From contig NZ_VCHX02000178.1 of the NCBI RefSeq assembly GCF_005768555.2, positions 25,544-74,346 on the forward strand: a stretch of 48,803 nt of DNA, written 5' to 3'. Each line of letters starts with the position of its first letter. Within the stretch, counting starts at the first letter, position 1. Shown one piece after another: positions 7,391 through 15,516 of this stretch. The notes beneath the pieces are model-generated. The model had not been told where the DNA came from and searched no databases. It saw nothing but the letters and a program-made list of their open reading frames with translations. Source of the DNA: Streptomyces sporangiiformans (GTDB taxonomy: Bacteria > Actinomycetota > Actinomycetes > Streptomycetales > Streptomycetaceae). Position numbers and translations under genes: made by a program.

Positions 7391-8032
7391 ATGAACACCG
7401 CCACAGACTCCGCAACCGATACGGCTACAGCCACCGATACCGCTACGCCTACCGCTGCCCCGCTCCGTGTCGCCGTGATCGTCGGCAGCAACCGCGAGGG
7501 CCGCTTCGGCCCTGTGGTCGCCGACTGGCTGCTCGGCCGGATCGGCGAGCGCGAGGACCTCATGGCCGAAGTCGTCGACGCCGCCGACGCCCGACTGCCC
7601 ACGGCCCTCTCCTACTCACCGTCCCCCGAGGTGACCGCCGAGCTCGCCAAGATCACGCCGAAGCTGGCCGGCGCCGACGCGTTCGTCGTCCTGACCCCCG
7701 AGTACAACCACTCCTACCCGGCGGCCCTGAAGAACCTGATCGACTGGCACTTCGACGAGTGGCGCGCCAAGCCCGTCGCCTGTGTCTCGTACGGCGGCAT
7801 CTCCGGCGGCCTCCGTGCCGTCGAGCACCTCCGCCAGGTCTTCGCCGAACTTCACGCCGTCACCGTCCGTGACACGGTCTCCTTCCACAATGCGGGCGCC
7901 CACTTCGACGACGAGGGCCGTCACAGGGACCCATCGGGTCCGGACGCGGCCGCGAAGGCGATGCTGGATCAACTGGTGTGGTGGGGGCGGGCGTTGCGTG
8001 CGGCGAGGGCGGCGCATCCTTACGGGGGCTGA
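7391..8032 (+). CDS. NADPH-dependent FMN reductase (SoxR-regulated type)
   Basis: A 213-residue flavodoxin-fold reductase. After a low-complexity Thr/Ala/Asp head (residues 1-27) the FMN-phosphate loop IVGSNREGRFGPVVADWL appears, and the family signature TPEYNHSYPAALKNLIDW lies mid-protein. It uses NADPH to reduce FMN or quinone-like compounds in the cytoplasm. In S. coelicolor an FMN reductase gene of this type (SCO2478, called ecaA, from memory) is one of the few SoxR targets induced by redox-active pigments; the SoxR box here and the nearby nir genes support orthology. A TTG upstream at 7370 is in frame but lies inside the operator, so ATG 7391 is preferred. Confidence 0.9.
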   Translation: MNTATDSATDTATATDTATPTAAPLRVAVIVGSNREGRFGPVVADWLLGRIGEREDLMAEVVDAADARLPTALSYSPSPEVTAELAKITPKLAGADAFVVLTPEYNHSYPAALKNLIDWHFDEWRAKPVACVSYGGISGGLRAVEHLRQVFAELHAVTVRDTVSFHNAGAHFDDEGRHRDPSGPDAAAKAMLDQLVWWGRALRAARAAHPYGG

Positions 8033-8174
8033 CCTGTTCCGAGCGAGAGATGGCAAATCGCTTCATCACACGCATACCGCCTCAAGAGTGGATATGAGCT
8101 GATCACGAAAACCTCCGACGCGGAACGAGGGTTAAAGGCAGGCCGACTCCCTCGCTCTCGAACGGAGACTGCCC

Positions 8175-9272
8175 GTGAGTGGGTCCAACCTGTCGATCCC
8201 TGCCGCACGGCCCGTGATCGGTGAAGCCGAGATCGAAGCCGTTGTACGCGTTCTGCGCAGCGGCCATGTCATCCAGGGGCCCGAAGTGGCCGCCTTCGAA
8301 GAGGAGTTCTCGGAGCTGGTCGCGGGGCGTTCCTGCGTCGCGGTCAACTCCGGAACCTCCGCACTGCAACTGACGCTGATGGCGCTCGGCATCGGACCGG
8401 GCGACGAGGTGGTGGTGCCCTCCTTCTCGTTCGCCGCCACCGCCAACGCCGTACGCTTGGTCGGCGCCGAACCGGTCTTCGCCGACATCACGCCCGGCAC
8501 CTACTGTCTCGATCCGCTCGCCACGGCCGCCGTCATCGGCCCGCGCACCGCCGCGCTGATGCCGGTGCACCTGTACGGGCACCCGGCAGCCATGGACCGG
8601 CTCATGCCGCTCGCCGACCGCCACGGCCTCGCGGTGATCGAGGACGCCTGCCAGGCGCACGACGCCGCGCTGCACGGTCAGCCGGTCGGAACGTTCGGGC
8701 AGGCCGGATGCTTCAGCTTCTATCCGACGAAGAACATGCACACGCTCGAAGGCGGCATGATCAGCACCGCCGATCCCCAACTGGCCCGCACCCTCAGGCT
8801 GTTGCGGAACCAGGGCATGGAGCAGCGCTACGAGAACGAGATCGTCGGCGCCAACATGAGGATGACCGACGTCGCGGCGGCCGTCGGCCGTGAACAGCTG
8901 AAGCAGCTGCCCGCGTGGACGGAGCGGCGCCGGGCCAACGCCAAGGTGCTCGACTCCCGTATCGAGGGGCTGCCCGTGCCGCAGGTGGCCGATGGCGCCC
9001 GGCACGTCTACCACCAGTACACCGTCCGCGTTCCCGACGGCCGCCGGGACGACGTGCAGCAGGAGCTGGCCCGGCAGAGCATCGGCAGCGCGGTGTACTA
9101 CCCGACGCCGATCCACCGGCTGAAGCCGTACCAGGACCCGGGCAGGCCGCCCCTGCCCGAGACCGACCGCGCGGCCGCCGAGGTTCTCTCCCTGCCGGTG
9201 CACCCCACCCTCGGACCGGGCGAGCTGGAGCGCATCGCCCAGGCCGTGAACCTCGCCGGAGGTGCACGGTGA
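8175..9272 (+). CDS. DegT/DnrJ/EryC1 (WbpE/WlbC-type) sugar-nucleotide aminotransferase
   Basis: A 365-residue PLP enzyme of usual length. Motifs: NSGTSALQL (58-66, phosphate loop), VVVPSFSFAATANAV, EDACQAH (D157 contacts the PLP ring nitrogen) and FYPTKN with the Schiff-base lysine K186. WbpE-type enzymes convert UDP-3-keto-GlcNAc-uronate to the 3-amino sugar using glutamate. The neighbour is a WbpB-like 3-dehydrogenase, and WbpD- and WbpA-like genes lie about 9 kb away, completing the set. GTG start at 8175 with GGAG seven bases upstream. It overlaps the next gene as GTGA. A perosamine- or QuiNAc-type aminotransferase is an alternative. Confidence 0.9.
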   Translation: MSGSNLSIPAARPVIGEAEIEAVVRVLRSGHVIQGPEVAAFEEEFSELVAGRSCVAVNSGTSALQLTLMALGIGPGDEVVVPSFSFAATANAVRLVGAEPVFADITPGTYCLDPLATAAVIGPRTAALMPVHLYGHPAAMDRLMPLADRHGLAVIEDACQAHDAALHGQPVGTFGQAGCFSFYPTKNMHTLEGGMISTADPQLARTLRLLRNQGMEQRYENEIVGANMRMTDVAAAVGREQLKQLPAWTERRRANAKVLDSRIEGLPVPQVADGARHVYHQYTVRVPDGRRDDVQQELARQSIGSAVYYPTPIHRLKPYQDPGRPPLPETDRAAAEVLSLPVHPTLGPGELERIAQAVNLAGGAR

Positions 9273-10306
9273 GCAAGCAGACCTTGCGCGCGGGACTCAT
9301 CGGCCTGGGCGCGATGGGACGCAACCACGCCCGAGTGCTGTCGTCGCTCGACGGCGTCGAACTCGTCGGCGTCATGGACCCGGCGGGAGACCCAGCGGGC
9401 GCCGCGCGCGGCGCCCCGGTCCTCGCCACCCTGCCCGACCTGCTCGCCCTCCGCCTCGACTACGCCGTAGTCGCCTGCCCCACGGCGCAGCACGAGGAGA
9501 TCGGCCTCGCCCTGGCCGCGGACGGCGTGTGCGCCCTGATCGAGAAGCCCCTCGCCCACTCCGCGGCCGCCGCCCGACGGCTGGTCGACGCCTTCGACAC
9601 GGCCGGTCTGATCGCCGGGGTCGGGCACATCGAGCGCTTCAACCCGGCGTTGCAGAGCATGCGTGCGCGCCTGGAGGCGGGCGAGCTGGGCGAGGTGTTC
9701 CAGGTGGTCACGCGGCGCCAGGGCCCCTTCCCGCATCGCATCGCCGACGTCGGTGTGGTCAAGGACCTCGCGACCCACGACATCGACCTCACGTCCTGGG
9801 TCACCGACCGCGACTACGCCTCCGTCTCGGCGCGCACCGTCTGCAAGAGCGGCCGCCCCCACGAGGACATGGTCTCCGTCGTCGGCGACCTCAGCGACGG
9901 CACCCTGGTCAGCCATCTCGTCAACTGGCTCAGCCCGCTCAAGGAGCGCTTCACCGCGGTGACCGGCGAGCGCGGCTGCCTCGTCGCGGACACCCTCACC
10001 GCGGACCTGACCTTCCATGCCAACGGCGCCGTGACCACGGAGTGGGAAGCGCTGCGCGCCTTCCGCGGAGTCTCCGAGGGCGACATGGTCCGGTACGCCA
10101 TTCCCAAGCGCGAGCCGCTGCTCGTGGAGCACGAGCGGTTCCGTGACGCGGTGGAGGGCAAGGCCACGGACATCGTCACCCTCGACCAGGGGCTGAGGAC
10201 CGTCGAAGTGGCGGAGGCGGTCATCGACTCGGCACACCACCGGGCGTCCGTCCCACTGCAGAGCCCACACCGCAGCACCCTGTCGGCGGTCACGCAGCGG
10301 TCGTGA
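9269..10306 (+). CDS. Gfo/Idh/MocA oxidoreductase, WbpB/WlbA-like UDP-sugar 3-dehydrogenase
   Basis: A 345-residue NAD(P)-dependent dehydrogenase: Rossmann motif GLIGLGAMGRNHA (9-21), the family EKP triad at 92-94, and a second-domain DLATHDIDL around 166-174, matching the WlbA/WbpB branch. These oxidise C3 of UDP-GlcNAc-uronate, giving the keto sugar for the aminotransferase encoded just upstream. GTG start overlaps the previous stop (GTGA), and its own stop overlaps the next start in the same way, so three genes are translationally coupled. Confidence 0.88.
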   Translation: MSKQTLRAGLIGLGAMGRNHARVLSSLDGVELVGVMDPAGDPAGAARGAPVLATLPDLLALRLDYAVVACPTAQHEEIGLALAADGVCALIEKPLAHSAAAARRLVDAFDTAGLIAGVGHIERFNPALQSMRARLEAGELGEVFQVVTRRQGPFPHRIADVGVVKDLATHDIDLTSWVTDRDYASVSARTVCKSGRPHEDMVSVVGDLSDGTLVSHLVNWLSPLKERFTAVTGERGCLVADTLTADLTFHANGAVTTEWEALRAFRGVSEGDMVRYAIPKREPLLVEHERFRDAVEGKATDIVTLDQGLRTVEVAEAVIDSAHHRASVPLQSPHRSTLSAVTQRS

Positions 10307-11421
10307 CGGTCCCCTCGCGCGACGCACTGCCCTCCCTCACCGGTCTGCGGTTCTGGGCCGCGCTCCTGGTGGTCCTCTACCACCTGAGCCGACAGGTCGG
10401 TGAGGTACCGGGGCTCAGCCCGCTCGTCTGGTACGGCCGCAGCGGGGTGACCTTCTTCTTCGTGCTTTCCGGGTTCGTGCTGGCCTGGACGTACCAGGGC
10501 GCCCGGTTGCCCGTCATGGTCTTCTACCGGCGGCGCTTCGCCCGTATCTGGCCGCTGCATCTCGTCACCACCGCGCTGTCCGTGGCGCTGTACCTGCTGC
10601 TGTCGGCCGAGGTCTCCGTCACGGCCGTAGCCGCTTCGCTCCCGCTGCTGCAGGCATGGCATCCGGCCCTGGCGAAGGGCGGCAACCCGGCCGCGTGGTC
10701 GCTGAGCGACGAGGCGTGGTTCTACGCCCTTTTCCCCGGACTGCTCGTTCTTCTGACGGCCCGCGGCAACCGGCTCCTTCGCCGAGCGGGAGTGACGGCC
10801 GTCCTGGCACTGCCCCTCGCCTGGCTGTGCGGTGCCCTGGTCGTCTCGCCGGCGGTCAGGTCATGGCTGCTGGACTATCTGCCGCTGACGCGCAGTGCGC
10901 AGTTCGTGCTCGGAGTGGTGTGCGCGCTCGCGGTCAAGCGAGGAGGGCGCCCCCCGCTGTCGCTTCCCGCAGCCGCCGTGGCGGTCCTCGCCTGGCACAC
11001 GGCCCTCATCCCCTGGCACGCGGCCGTACCCGACAGCGCCTGGTACGGCCCCTACAACGCCTCCCAGCTGCTGAGCGCACCCCTCTTCGCCGCACTGATC
11101 GCGGCGGCGGCACATCACGACGTACAGGGACTGCCCACGGGTCTGCGCGGCGCCTGGCTCCTCCGCCTGGGCCGCTGGTCCTTCGCCTGGTACCTGGTGC
11201 ACGAACTCGTGCTACGGCTCTTTCTGCACCTGTACGGCCGCGCGGCGCCCGGCTGGCCCGCACTGGTCGTGTGGCTGGTCCTGGCCCTGGTCAGCCAGAT
11301 TCTGGCCGGGCTCCTGTATGCGTTCGTGGAGCGGCCCGCCGAGTCATGGCTGCGCAGCCGCGGTTCGGTCCCTCAGAGGGCCGGGCGGTCGGGCACCGAC
11401 CGATTGTCATGGAATCCTTAA
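10303..11421 (+). CDS. acyltransferase 3 family integral membrane O-acyltransferase
   Basis: A 372-residue multi-spanning protein with about ten hydrophobic helices. The N-terminal SLTGLRFWAALLVVLYHLS carries the R-X10-H motif whose His is essential in AT3 enzymes; SGVTFFFVLSGFVLAW and YRRRFARIWPLHL are further family hallmarks. AT3 proteins acylate (often acetylate) surface sugars at the membrane. The GTG start overlaps the previous gene (GTGA), so it is likely to decorate the product of the diamino-uronate pathway. The C-terminus (after about 350) is a short charged tail without a SGNH hydrolase domain. Confidence 0.88.
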   Translation: MTVPSRDALPSLTGLRFWAALLVVLYHLSRQVGEVPGLSPLVWYGRSGVTFFFVLSGFVLAWTYQGARLPVMVFYRRRFARIWPLHLVTTALSVALYLLLSAEVSVTAVAASLPLLQAWHPALAKGGNPAAWSLSDEAWFYALFPGLLVLLTARGNRLLRRAGVTAVLALPLAWLCGALVVSPAVRSWLLDYLPLTRSAQFVLGVVCALAVKRGGRPPLSLPAAAVAVLAWHTALIPWHAAVPDSAWYGPYNASQLLSAPLFAALIAAAAHHDVQGLPTGLRGAWLLRLGRWSFAWYLVHELVLRLFLHLYGRAAPGWPALVVWLVLALVSQILAGLLYAFVERPAESWLRSRGSVPQRAGRSGTDRLSWNP

Positions 11422-11577
11422 TGCCGACCATTCATTTCCCTGCGCGGCTTTCCCGCGAATCTCCTAATTCGAAGTGCAGGCTCGACTCGCCGAGATCGTT
11501 TCTGTTCTTGCACCCGAGCCGCCGTGCACGCACAATTCAGGCTTACAATGGACTTCTAGGGCAGCAGTCAAGGTGAC
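11422..11577 (+). promoter_or_regulatory. AT-richer promoter-like leader before the DMFase-like gene
   Basis: The stretch is noticeably AT-richer than its surroundings. TTGCAC at 11508-11513 and CACAAT at 11531-11536 are separated by 17 bases and could form a housekeeping-type promoter; TACAAT at 11544-11549 is an alternative -10. A TAG at 11557-11559, in frame with the downstream gene, rules out an upstream signal-peptide extension of that gene. Confidence 0.35.
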
Positions 11578-13599
11578 ATGGCTTACGACCCGGAACAGCG
11601 GTTCCTGCAGCTAGTACCCGGCGGAAATGGGATCATTTACGGGATCCAGTCCGACGGTAACCTTTACTGGTATCGCCACAGGGGCTGGACCGACGGCACC
11701 GCCTCCTGGGCGAATTCGGGAACCGGTCGGCTCATCGGCGGCAAGTGGCAGCAGTTCCGTTACGTCCTGGCTGCCGCCGACGGGCAGATCTTCGCATGGC
11801 ATCCGAACGGCGATCTGATCTGGTATCGCTACATCCTGACCGATATCAACACCGGCGCAGGACGGTGGCACGGAGCAAGCGGCAGCCGGATCGGTACCGG
11901 ATGGAACAGATTCCCACGTCTCCTGGGAGGGTGGAACAACGTCATCTACGGGGAGGATGGCGACGGAAACCTGTTCTGGTACCGCTACACCGGAAATGAC
12001 GGCTCCTTCAGTTGGGCCTCGGGATCCGGCTCCAAGATCAGCTATGGGTGGAGCAAATTCGCCGCCCTGTTCGCCGACCCGAACGGAGTCATTTACGTAC
12101 AGGGCGGAGGCGGCCCGCTCAGTTGGTACCGCTATATCGGCACCAATGGGTCGTCGGAATGGGCGAACGGCGGGCGGCGCATCAACCTCGGCATCCTGGG
12201 CGGCACGCAAAAACAGATCTTCTCCAACGGTTCCGGTACCGTTTACAGGATCAGACTCAACACTGCCACCGTGCCGGGGCCCGACAACGAGCTCACGTGG
12301 AATCGCCTGCAGAACTCGGAAACCGTCAACACCAGCGGTGTCCAGTGGCACAACGGCGGGACCACGGTTCAGGTGGGGCGTGGGTTCACCCTGCAGGCCT
12401 CGGCGGCGCTGCAGGGCTATCCGACCTCGCTGTCCGTGCAACACGGCGACAGTCTCGGGATTCACGTCTCGTCGACTTTCTCGTCCTACACCTCGTCCAC
12501 GGTGCGTCTGGCTCCGGCCACCGGTGCCCCCGTTCAGGTCACGCCGCCCGTCAGCCGGTCGGGGGAATTGCAACTGGTGCAGGGTGGCTACCGCAGTAAT
12601 GGGTGCGGCTGGGACACATCCTTCTCGGTGGACACGGCAACGGACTGGCCCTCGGGCGTCTACGCCTCCCAGTTGAAATCGCCGTGGGGCGGTCAACACA
12701 ACGTCATGTTCGTGGTGAAGCCGGCCGTGCCGCAGCAGCAGATCGCCGTGCTGCTGCCCACGAACACCTACAACGCCTACAACCTGTGGGGCGGGCACGA
12801 CCAGTACACGCCCGGCCAGATCGGCGTGCAGCGCACCTTCACCCTGCAGCGTCCGAACATGGGCATCGACAAGGTGGAGACCTTTGTGTCGGCCACCGGG
12901 TTTCTCGACCATCTGCTGTACAGCGATCTGTTGCTCTTCCGCTGGATGACCTCGGCAGGAATCTCCTTCGACTGCTATACCGACAACGACCTGCATACGA
13001 ACGGTGACTCCTGGCTGCCGAACTATCGCGCGCTGGTGTTGACGAGCCATCCGGAGTATTTCACGCAGAGCGCTCGGGATAATGTGGTCGCCTTCCAGAA
13101 CGCCGGCGGCCGCATTATCAATACCGGGGGCAACGGAATCTTCGAAAGAGTGCAGTACACTCCGGACGGTACAGCAGTCATCTTTCGGCGATCCGACGGC
13201 GTACGAGATGTTTTCAGGGATTCGGGAGAGTCTGAATCGCAAATTCTTGGAGTGGCACATTTCGCGCCGTCGAACTTCACCTTCGCCTCGTATGAGGTGC
13301 GCAATGATCACCCCTTCCTGGAGGGTACCGGACTCAGCGTAGGGAGCGTCTTCGGTGCGTCCGCCTACAACGGGCCGGCCAGTGGCTGGGAAGTCGACCG
13401 GCGGATTGGTGCGGTGCCCGGCGCGGTACTCATCGCCGAGGGGCTCAATGTGGACGGTGGTGGGGAAATCCTCTACGTGCCCAAACCCAATGACGGCTGG
13501 GTTTTCACAGCCAGCTCACTGTGTTTCAACGGCGCCCTGCCCAGAAGTCCCGAAATTCGCAGGATGCTGCTCAATGTTTTCACGGCGGCGGTGGCGTAG
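11578..13599 (+). CDS. tachylectin-like propeller fused to N,N-dimethylformamidase beta-like domain (copy 1)
   Basis: A 673-residue protein. Residues about 8-250 form five ~50-residue tachylectin-2-like blades (GNGIIYGIQSDGNLYWYR, then DGQIFAWHPNGDLIWYRY, and so on), a lectin-type sugar-binding propeller. Residues about 255-385 look like an Ig-like module, and 388-673 match the DMFase beta C-terminal domain: LLPTNTYNAYN (392-402), SHPEYF (490-495), AGGRIINTGGNGIF (509-522). DMFases hold a mononuclear iron with two Tyr and one Glu; Y398/Y401 and E493 are candidate ligands. No signal peptide, and no in-frame upstream extension. Third positions are AT-richer than in neighbours. The downstream gene encodes a small Tat-signal protein. 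Substrate unknown; an amide or N-acyl sugar is inferred. AAGG precedes the ATG. Confidence 0.85.
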   Translation: MAYDPEQRFLQLVPGGNGIIYGIQSDGNLYWYRHRGWTDGTASWANSGTGRLIGGKWQQFRYVLAAADGQIFAWHPNGDLIWYRYILTDINTGAGRWHGASGSRIGTGWNRFPRLLGGWNNVIYGEDGDGNLFWYRYTGNDGSFSWASGSGSKISYGWSKFAALFADPNGVIYVQGGGGPLSWYRYIGTNGSSEWANGGRRINLGILGGTQKQIFSNGSGTVYRIRLNTATVPGPDNELTWNRLQNSETVNTSGVQWHNGGTTVQVGRGFTLQASAALQGYPTSLSVQHGDSLGIHVSSTFSSYTSSTVRLAPATGAPVQVTPPVSRSGELQLVQGGYRSNGCGWDTSFSVDTATDWPSGVYASQLKSPWGGQHNVMFVVKPAVPQQQIAVLLPTNTYNAYNLWGGHDQYTPGQIGVQRTFTLQRPNMGIDKVETFVSATGFLDHLLYSDLLLFRWMTSAGISFDCYTDNDLHTNGDSWLPNYRALVLTSHPEYFTQSARDNVVAFQNAGGRIINTGGNGIFERVQYTPDGTAVIFRRSDGVRDVFRDSGESESQILGVAHFAPSNFTFASYEVRNDHPFLEGTGLSVGSVFGASAYNGPASGWEVDRRIGAVPGAVLIAEGLNVDGGGEILYVPKPNDGWVFTASSLCFNGALPRSPEIRRMLLNVFTAAVA

Positions 13600-13643
13600 T
13601 CGGGCCAGGGGTGGAGTTCGTTCCCTGATGTCGAGGAGAGAAT

Positions 13644-14084
13644 ATGCAGGAGATCTCAAGGCGCACCGTACTGGTTGGTGCCGTGACCGCGACGGCTGCG
13701 CTGAGCCTTCCCCCTTCCGCTGCCGAGGCGAAGCCGAAGCCTGTCGCGGCGGCCGCTCTGGATCCCACAACCTGCGCAATGCTGGGCAGCACGCAGGCCT
13801 GTGTCACGGCGCGATCAGCCATGGACGTGACTTCCCTCCAATACACCCTCACCAATAGTGGCGAGGCCGCCGCGAGCTACACCATCTCGTACCTGGACGT
13901 GGACGGTGGTCCCGAAGGGAACCCGCGCACGGTCTCGGTGGGGCCCGGGGAGACTGTCATCGGCTATTTCTCCGGTGAACTCCAGCACTGTTTCACTCTC
14001 CAGATCTGCCCGGAGTCGGGCGGTGACTGCGTGGTCCTCGGACCCGTATGTGCCGAATACACATCCGGTTGGATGATGTACTGA
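13644..14084 (+). CDS. small Tat-exported six-cysteine protein (copy 1)
   Basis: A 146-residue protein with a twin-arginine signal (SRRTVLVGAVTATAAL, residues 5-20; likely cleavage after AEA). The mature part has six Cys: C-x8-C, then HCF, QIC, GDC and GPVC, with a beta-rich core around DVTSLQYTLTNSGEAAASY and YLDVDGG. No known enzyme motif; the family is unrecognised. AGGAGAG ribosome site. It follows the DMFase-like gene by 44 bases and is closely related to the protein at 25407-25886, whose first 13 residues are identical; both lie directly downstream of a DMFase-like gene. A partner or export escort of that enzyme is inferred. Confidence 0.85.
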   Translation: MQEISRRTVLVGAVTATAALSLPPSAAEAKPKPVAAAALDPTTCAMLGSTQACVTARSAMDVTSLQYTLTNSGEAAASYTISYLDVDGGPEGNPRTVSVGPGETVIGYFSGELQHCFTLQICPESGGDCVVLGPVCAEYTSGWMMY

Positions 14085-14123
14085 AGTCAGGAACGTTGTC
14101 CTCACGGACAGAAAAGGATGGGC

Positions 14124-14486
14124 ATGCGAAGAACCGCTGTACTCGCGTTCACCCTTCTCGTCACCGCGCTGGCTGCCCCGCCCGCCCATGCCGGCGAGAC
14201 GGTCTGCAATCAGGACGGGGTGGCCAGCCTGTGTGCCACCGCGGAGCCCGTCATGGATGTGACGGGCATCAATTACGACGTAGGGCAACTGGACGGTCCG
14301 GGCAGTTATCAAATTCACTACGTGGATTTGAACAACGGCTTCACCTCCACTCCGCAGAACATCGGCCCGCTGTTTCACGGGCAACACCTGTTCGGCTCCA
14401 TGTTCGGCGAACTGGAGCACTGCTTCCAGGTGATTCTGACCAGTGCCGCCGGCACCGACCTCCAGGTGGGACCGGTCTGCCCCTGA
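14124..14486 (+). CDS. small secreted four-cysteine protein, third family member
   Basis: A 120-residue protein with a signal peptide ending AHA/G (ATAHA-type site, residues about 1-24) and four Cys in the family pattern: C-x8-C, EHCF, GPVC at the C-terminus. The core DVTGINYDV...YQIHYVDLNNG aligns with DVTSLQYTL...YTISYLDVDGG of its upstream neighbour. Start: an ATG at 14118 abuts the AAAAGG ribosome site, so the second ATG, at 14124 and six bases beyond it, is preferred. It sits between copy 1 of the Tat protein and a secreted tachylectin-like gene, 37 bases before the latter. Function unknown. Confidence 0.82.
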   Translation: MRRTAVLAFTLLVTALAAPPAHAGETVCNQDGVASLCATAEPVMDVTGINYDVGQLDGPGSYQIHYVDLNNGFTSTPQNIGPLFHGQHLFGSMFGELEHCFQVILTSAAGTDLQVGPVCP

Positions 14487-14523
14487 CGAGTCGGCGATCC
14501 CCAACAGCATCTCGGAGGTTCGG

Positions 14524-15408
14524 ATGTCCAACAGCAGCGGAACAAGACGCCTTTCCAGAGCCCTGAGCTGTGCTCTGGCGGCAGTGCTCCTCACCTTGAC
14601 GGCTCCCCTGGAATCCGCCCACGCCGCCACCACCTGCACAACGCCGGCAGTGAGCAACTACCACGTGGACGGCAACGGCCAGCTGCGACGCTGGAGCCAC
14701 AGCGGCCCGCTGACCGGCAGCGCCACGTGGTACCAGTCGGTGATCGATCCGACGTGGGGCGGCATCACCACCTTCTCCGGTGGTGACGGAGTTCTCTTCA
14801 CCATCTCCGGCTCAGGCGCTCTGCGGTGGCACAAGGACAACAACTACAACGGCACCGGAGGGCCCAGCTGGCACCCCAACAGCGGGGCCACGATCGGCTC
14901 CGGCTGGTCGGGGTTCAGCCGGGTCATGGGTGGCGGGGACGGCACGATCTATGCGGTCGCCCCGGACGGAAAACTGTACTGGTACCGCTACTTGGGCACG
15001 GCCGGCGAGGTCAACTGGGTGTCGTCCCAAGGACGTCTGATCGGCACCGGCTGGGGCGGCTTCCAGCGCATCGCGCCCAGCGGGAAAGGCGTCCTGTACG
15101 GCGTCACGTCCGGCGGTGACCTGCGCTGGTATCGCCACCTGGACCCGCTCGGCGGCAATCCCACGTGGGCCAACGGCGGCACCGGGACAACGGTCGGAAT
15201 CGGGTGGGCGGGATTCACCAGGCTCGCCTCCTTCGGGGCCGGCATCCTGCTCGCCCGGAACAGCACGGGCACACTCTTCTGGTACCGCCACCTGGACCCG
15301 CTGGGGGGCTCGTTCAACTGGGCCAACGACGGAGAGGGAACGTCCCAGGGCACCGGCTGGAACAACAGCCAGATCCTGGCCGACGTAACCGGTTGCAGAG
15401 AGACCTGA
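14524..15408 (+). CDS. secreted stand-alone tachylectin-like beta-propeller lectin
   Basis: A 294-residue protein with an N-terminal signal peptide (RRLSRALSCALAAVLLTLTA, cleavage near AHA/A) followed by five or six ~47-residue blades, each with a DGxLYWYRYLG- or DLRWYRHLDPLGG-type strand and a GWxGFxR turn. It is the same fold as the N-terminal part of the 673-residue DMFase-like proteins but without their catalytic domain. Tachylectin-2 binds GlcNAc/GalNAc; a wall- or polymer-binding role is inferred from the locus. GGAGG at 14514-14518 places the start at 14524 rather than further upstream. Confidence 0.86.
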   Translation: MSNSSGTRRLSRALSCALAAVLLTLTAPLESAHAATTCTTPAVSNYHVDGNGQLRRWSHSGPLTGSATWYQSVIDPTWGGITTFSGGDGVLFTISGSGALRWHKDNNYNGTGGPSWHPNSGATIGSGWSGFSRVMGGGDGTIYAVAPDGKLYWYRYLGTAGEVNWVSSQGRLIGTGWGGFQRIAPSGKGVLYGVTSGGDLRWYRHLDPLGGNPTWANGGTGTTVGIGWAGFTRLASFGAGILLARNSTGTLFWYRHLDPLGGSFNWANDGEGTSQGTGWNNSQILADVTGCRET

Positions 15409-15462
15409 GTTCCAGGACGGAAGCGTGGAGGGCGGGCCAGTCCGCTCGGCCTCCACGACGAC

Positions 15463-15498
15463 AAACGGTCCACCGAGGCAGCTCGGTGGACCGTTTTC
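15463..15498. terminator. strong bidirectional intrinsic terminator
   Basis: A perfect 15-bp inverted repeat (left arm 15463-15477, right arm 15482-15496) with a 4-base GCAG loop, followed by a T-tract (15494-15497) on the plus strand and by an A-run at the left foot for the minus strand. It lies between the convergent secreted-lectin and asparagine-synthetase-like genes. Confidence 0.92.
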
Positions 15499-15516
15499 CG
15501 CTGTCGGGCGTTGGCC

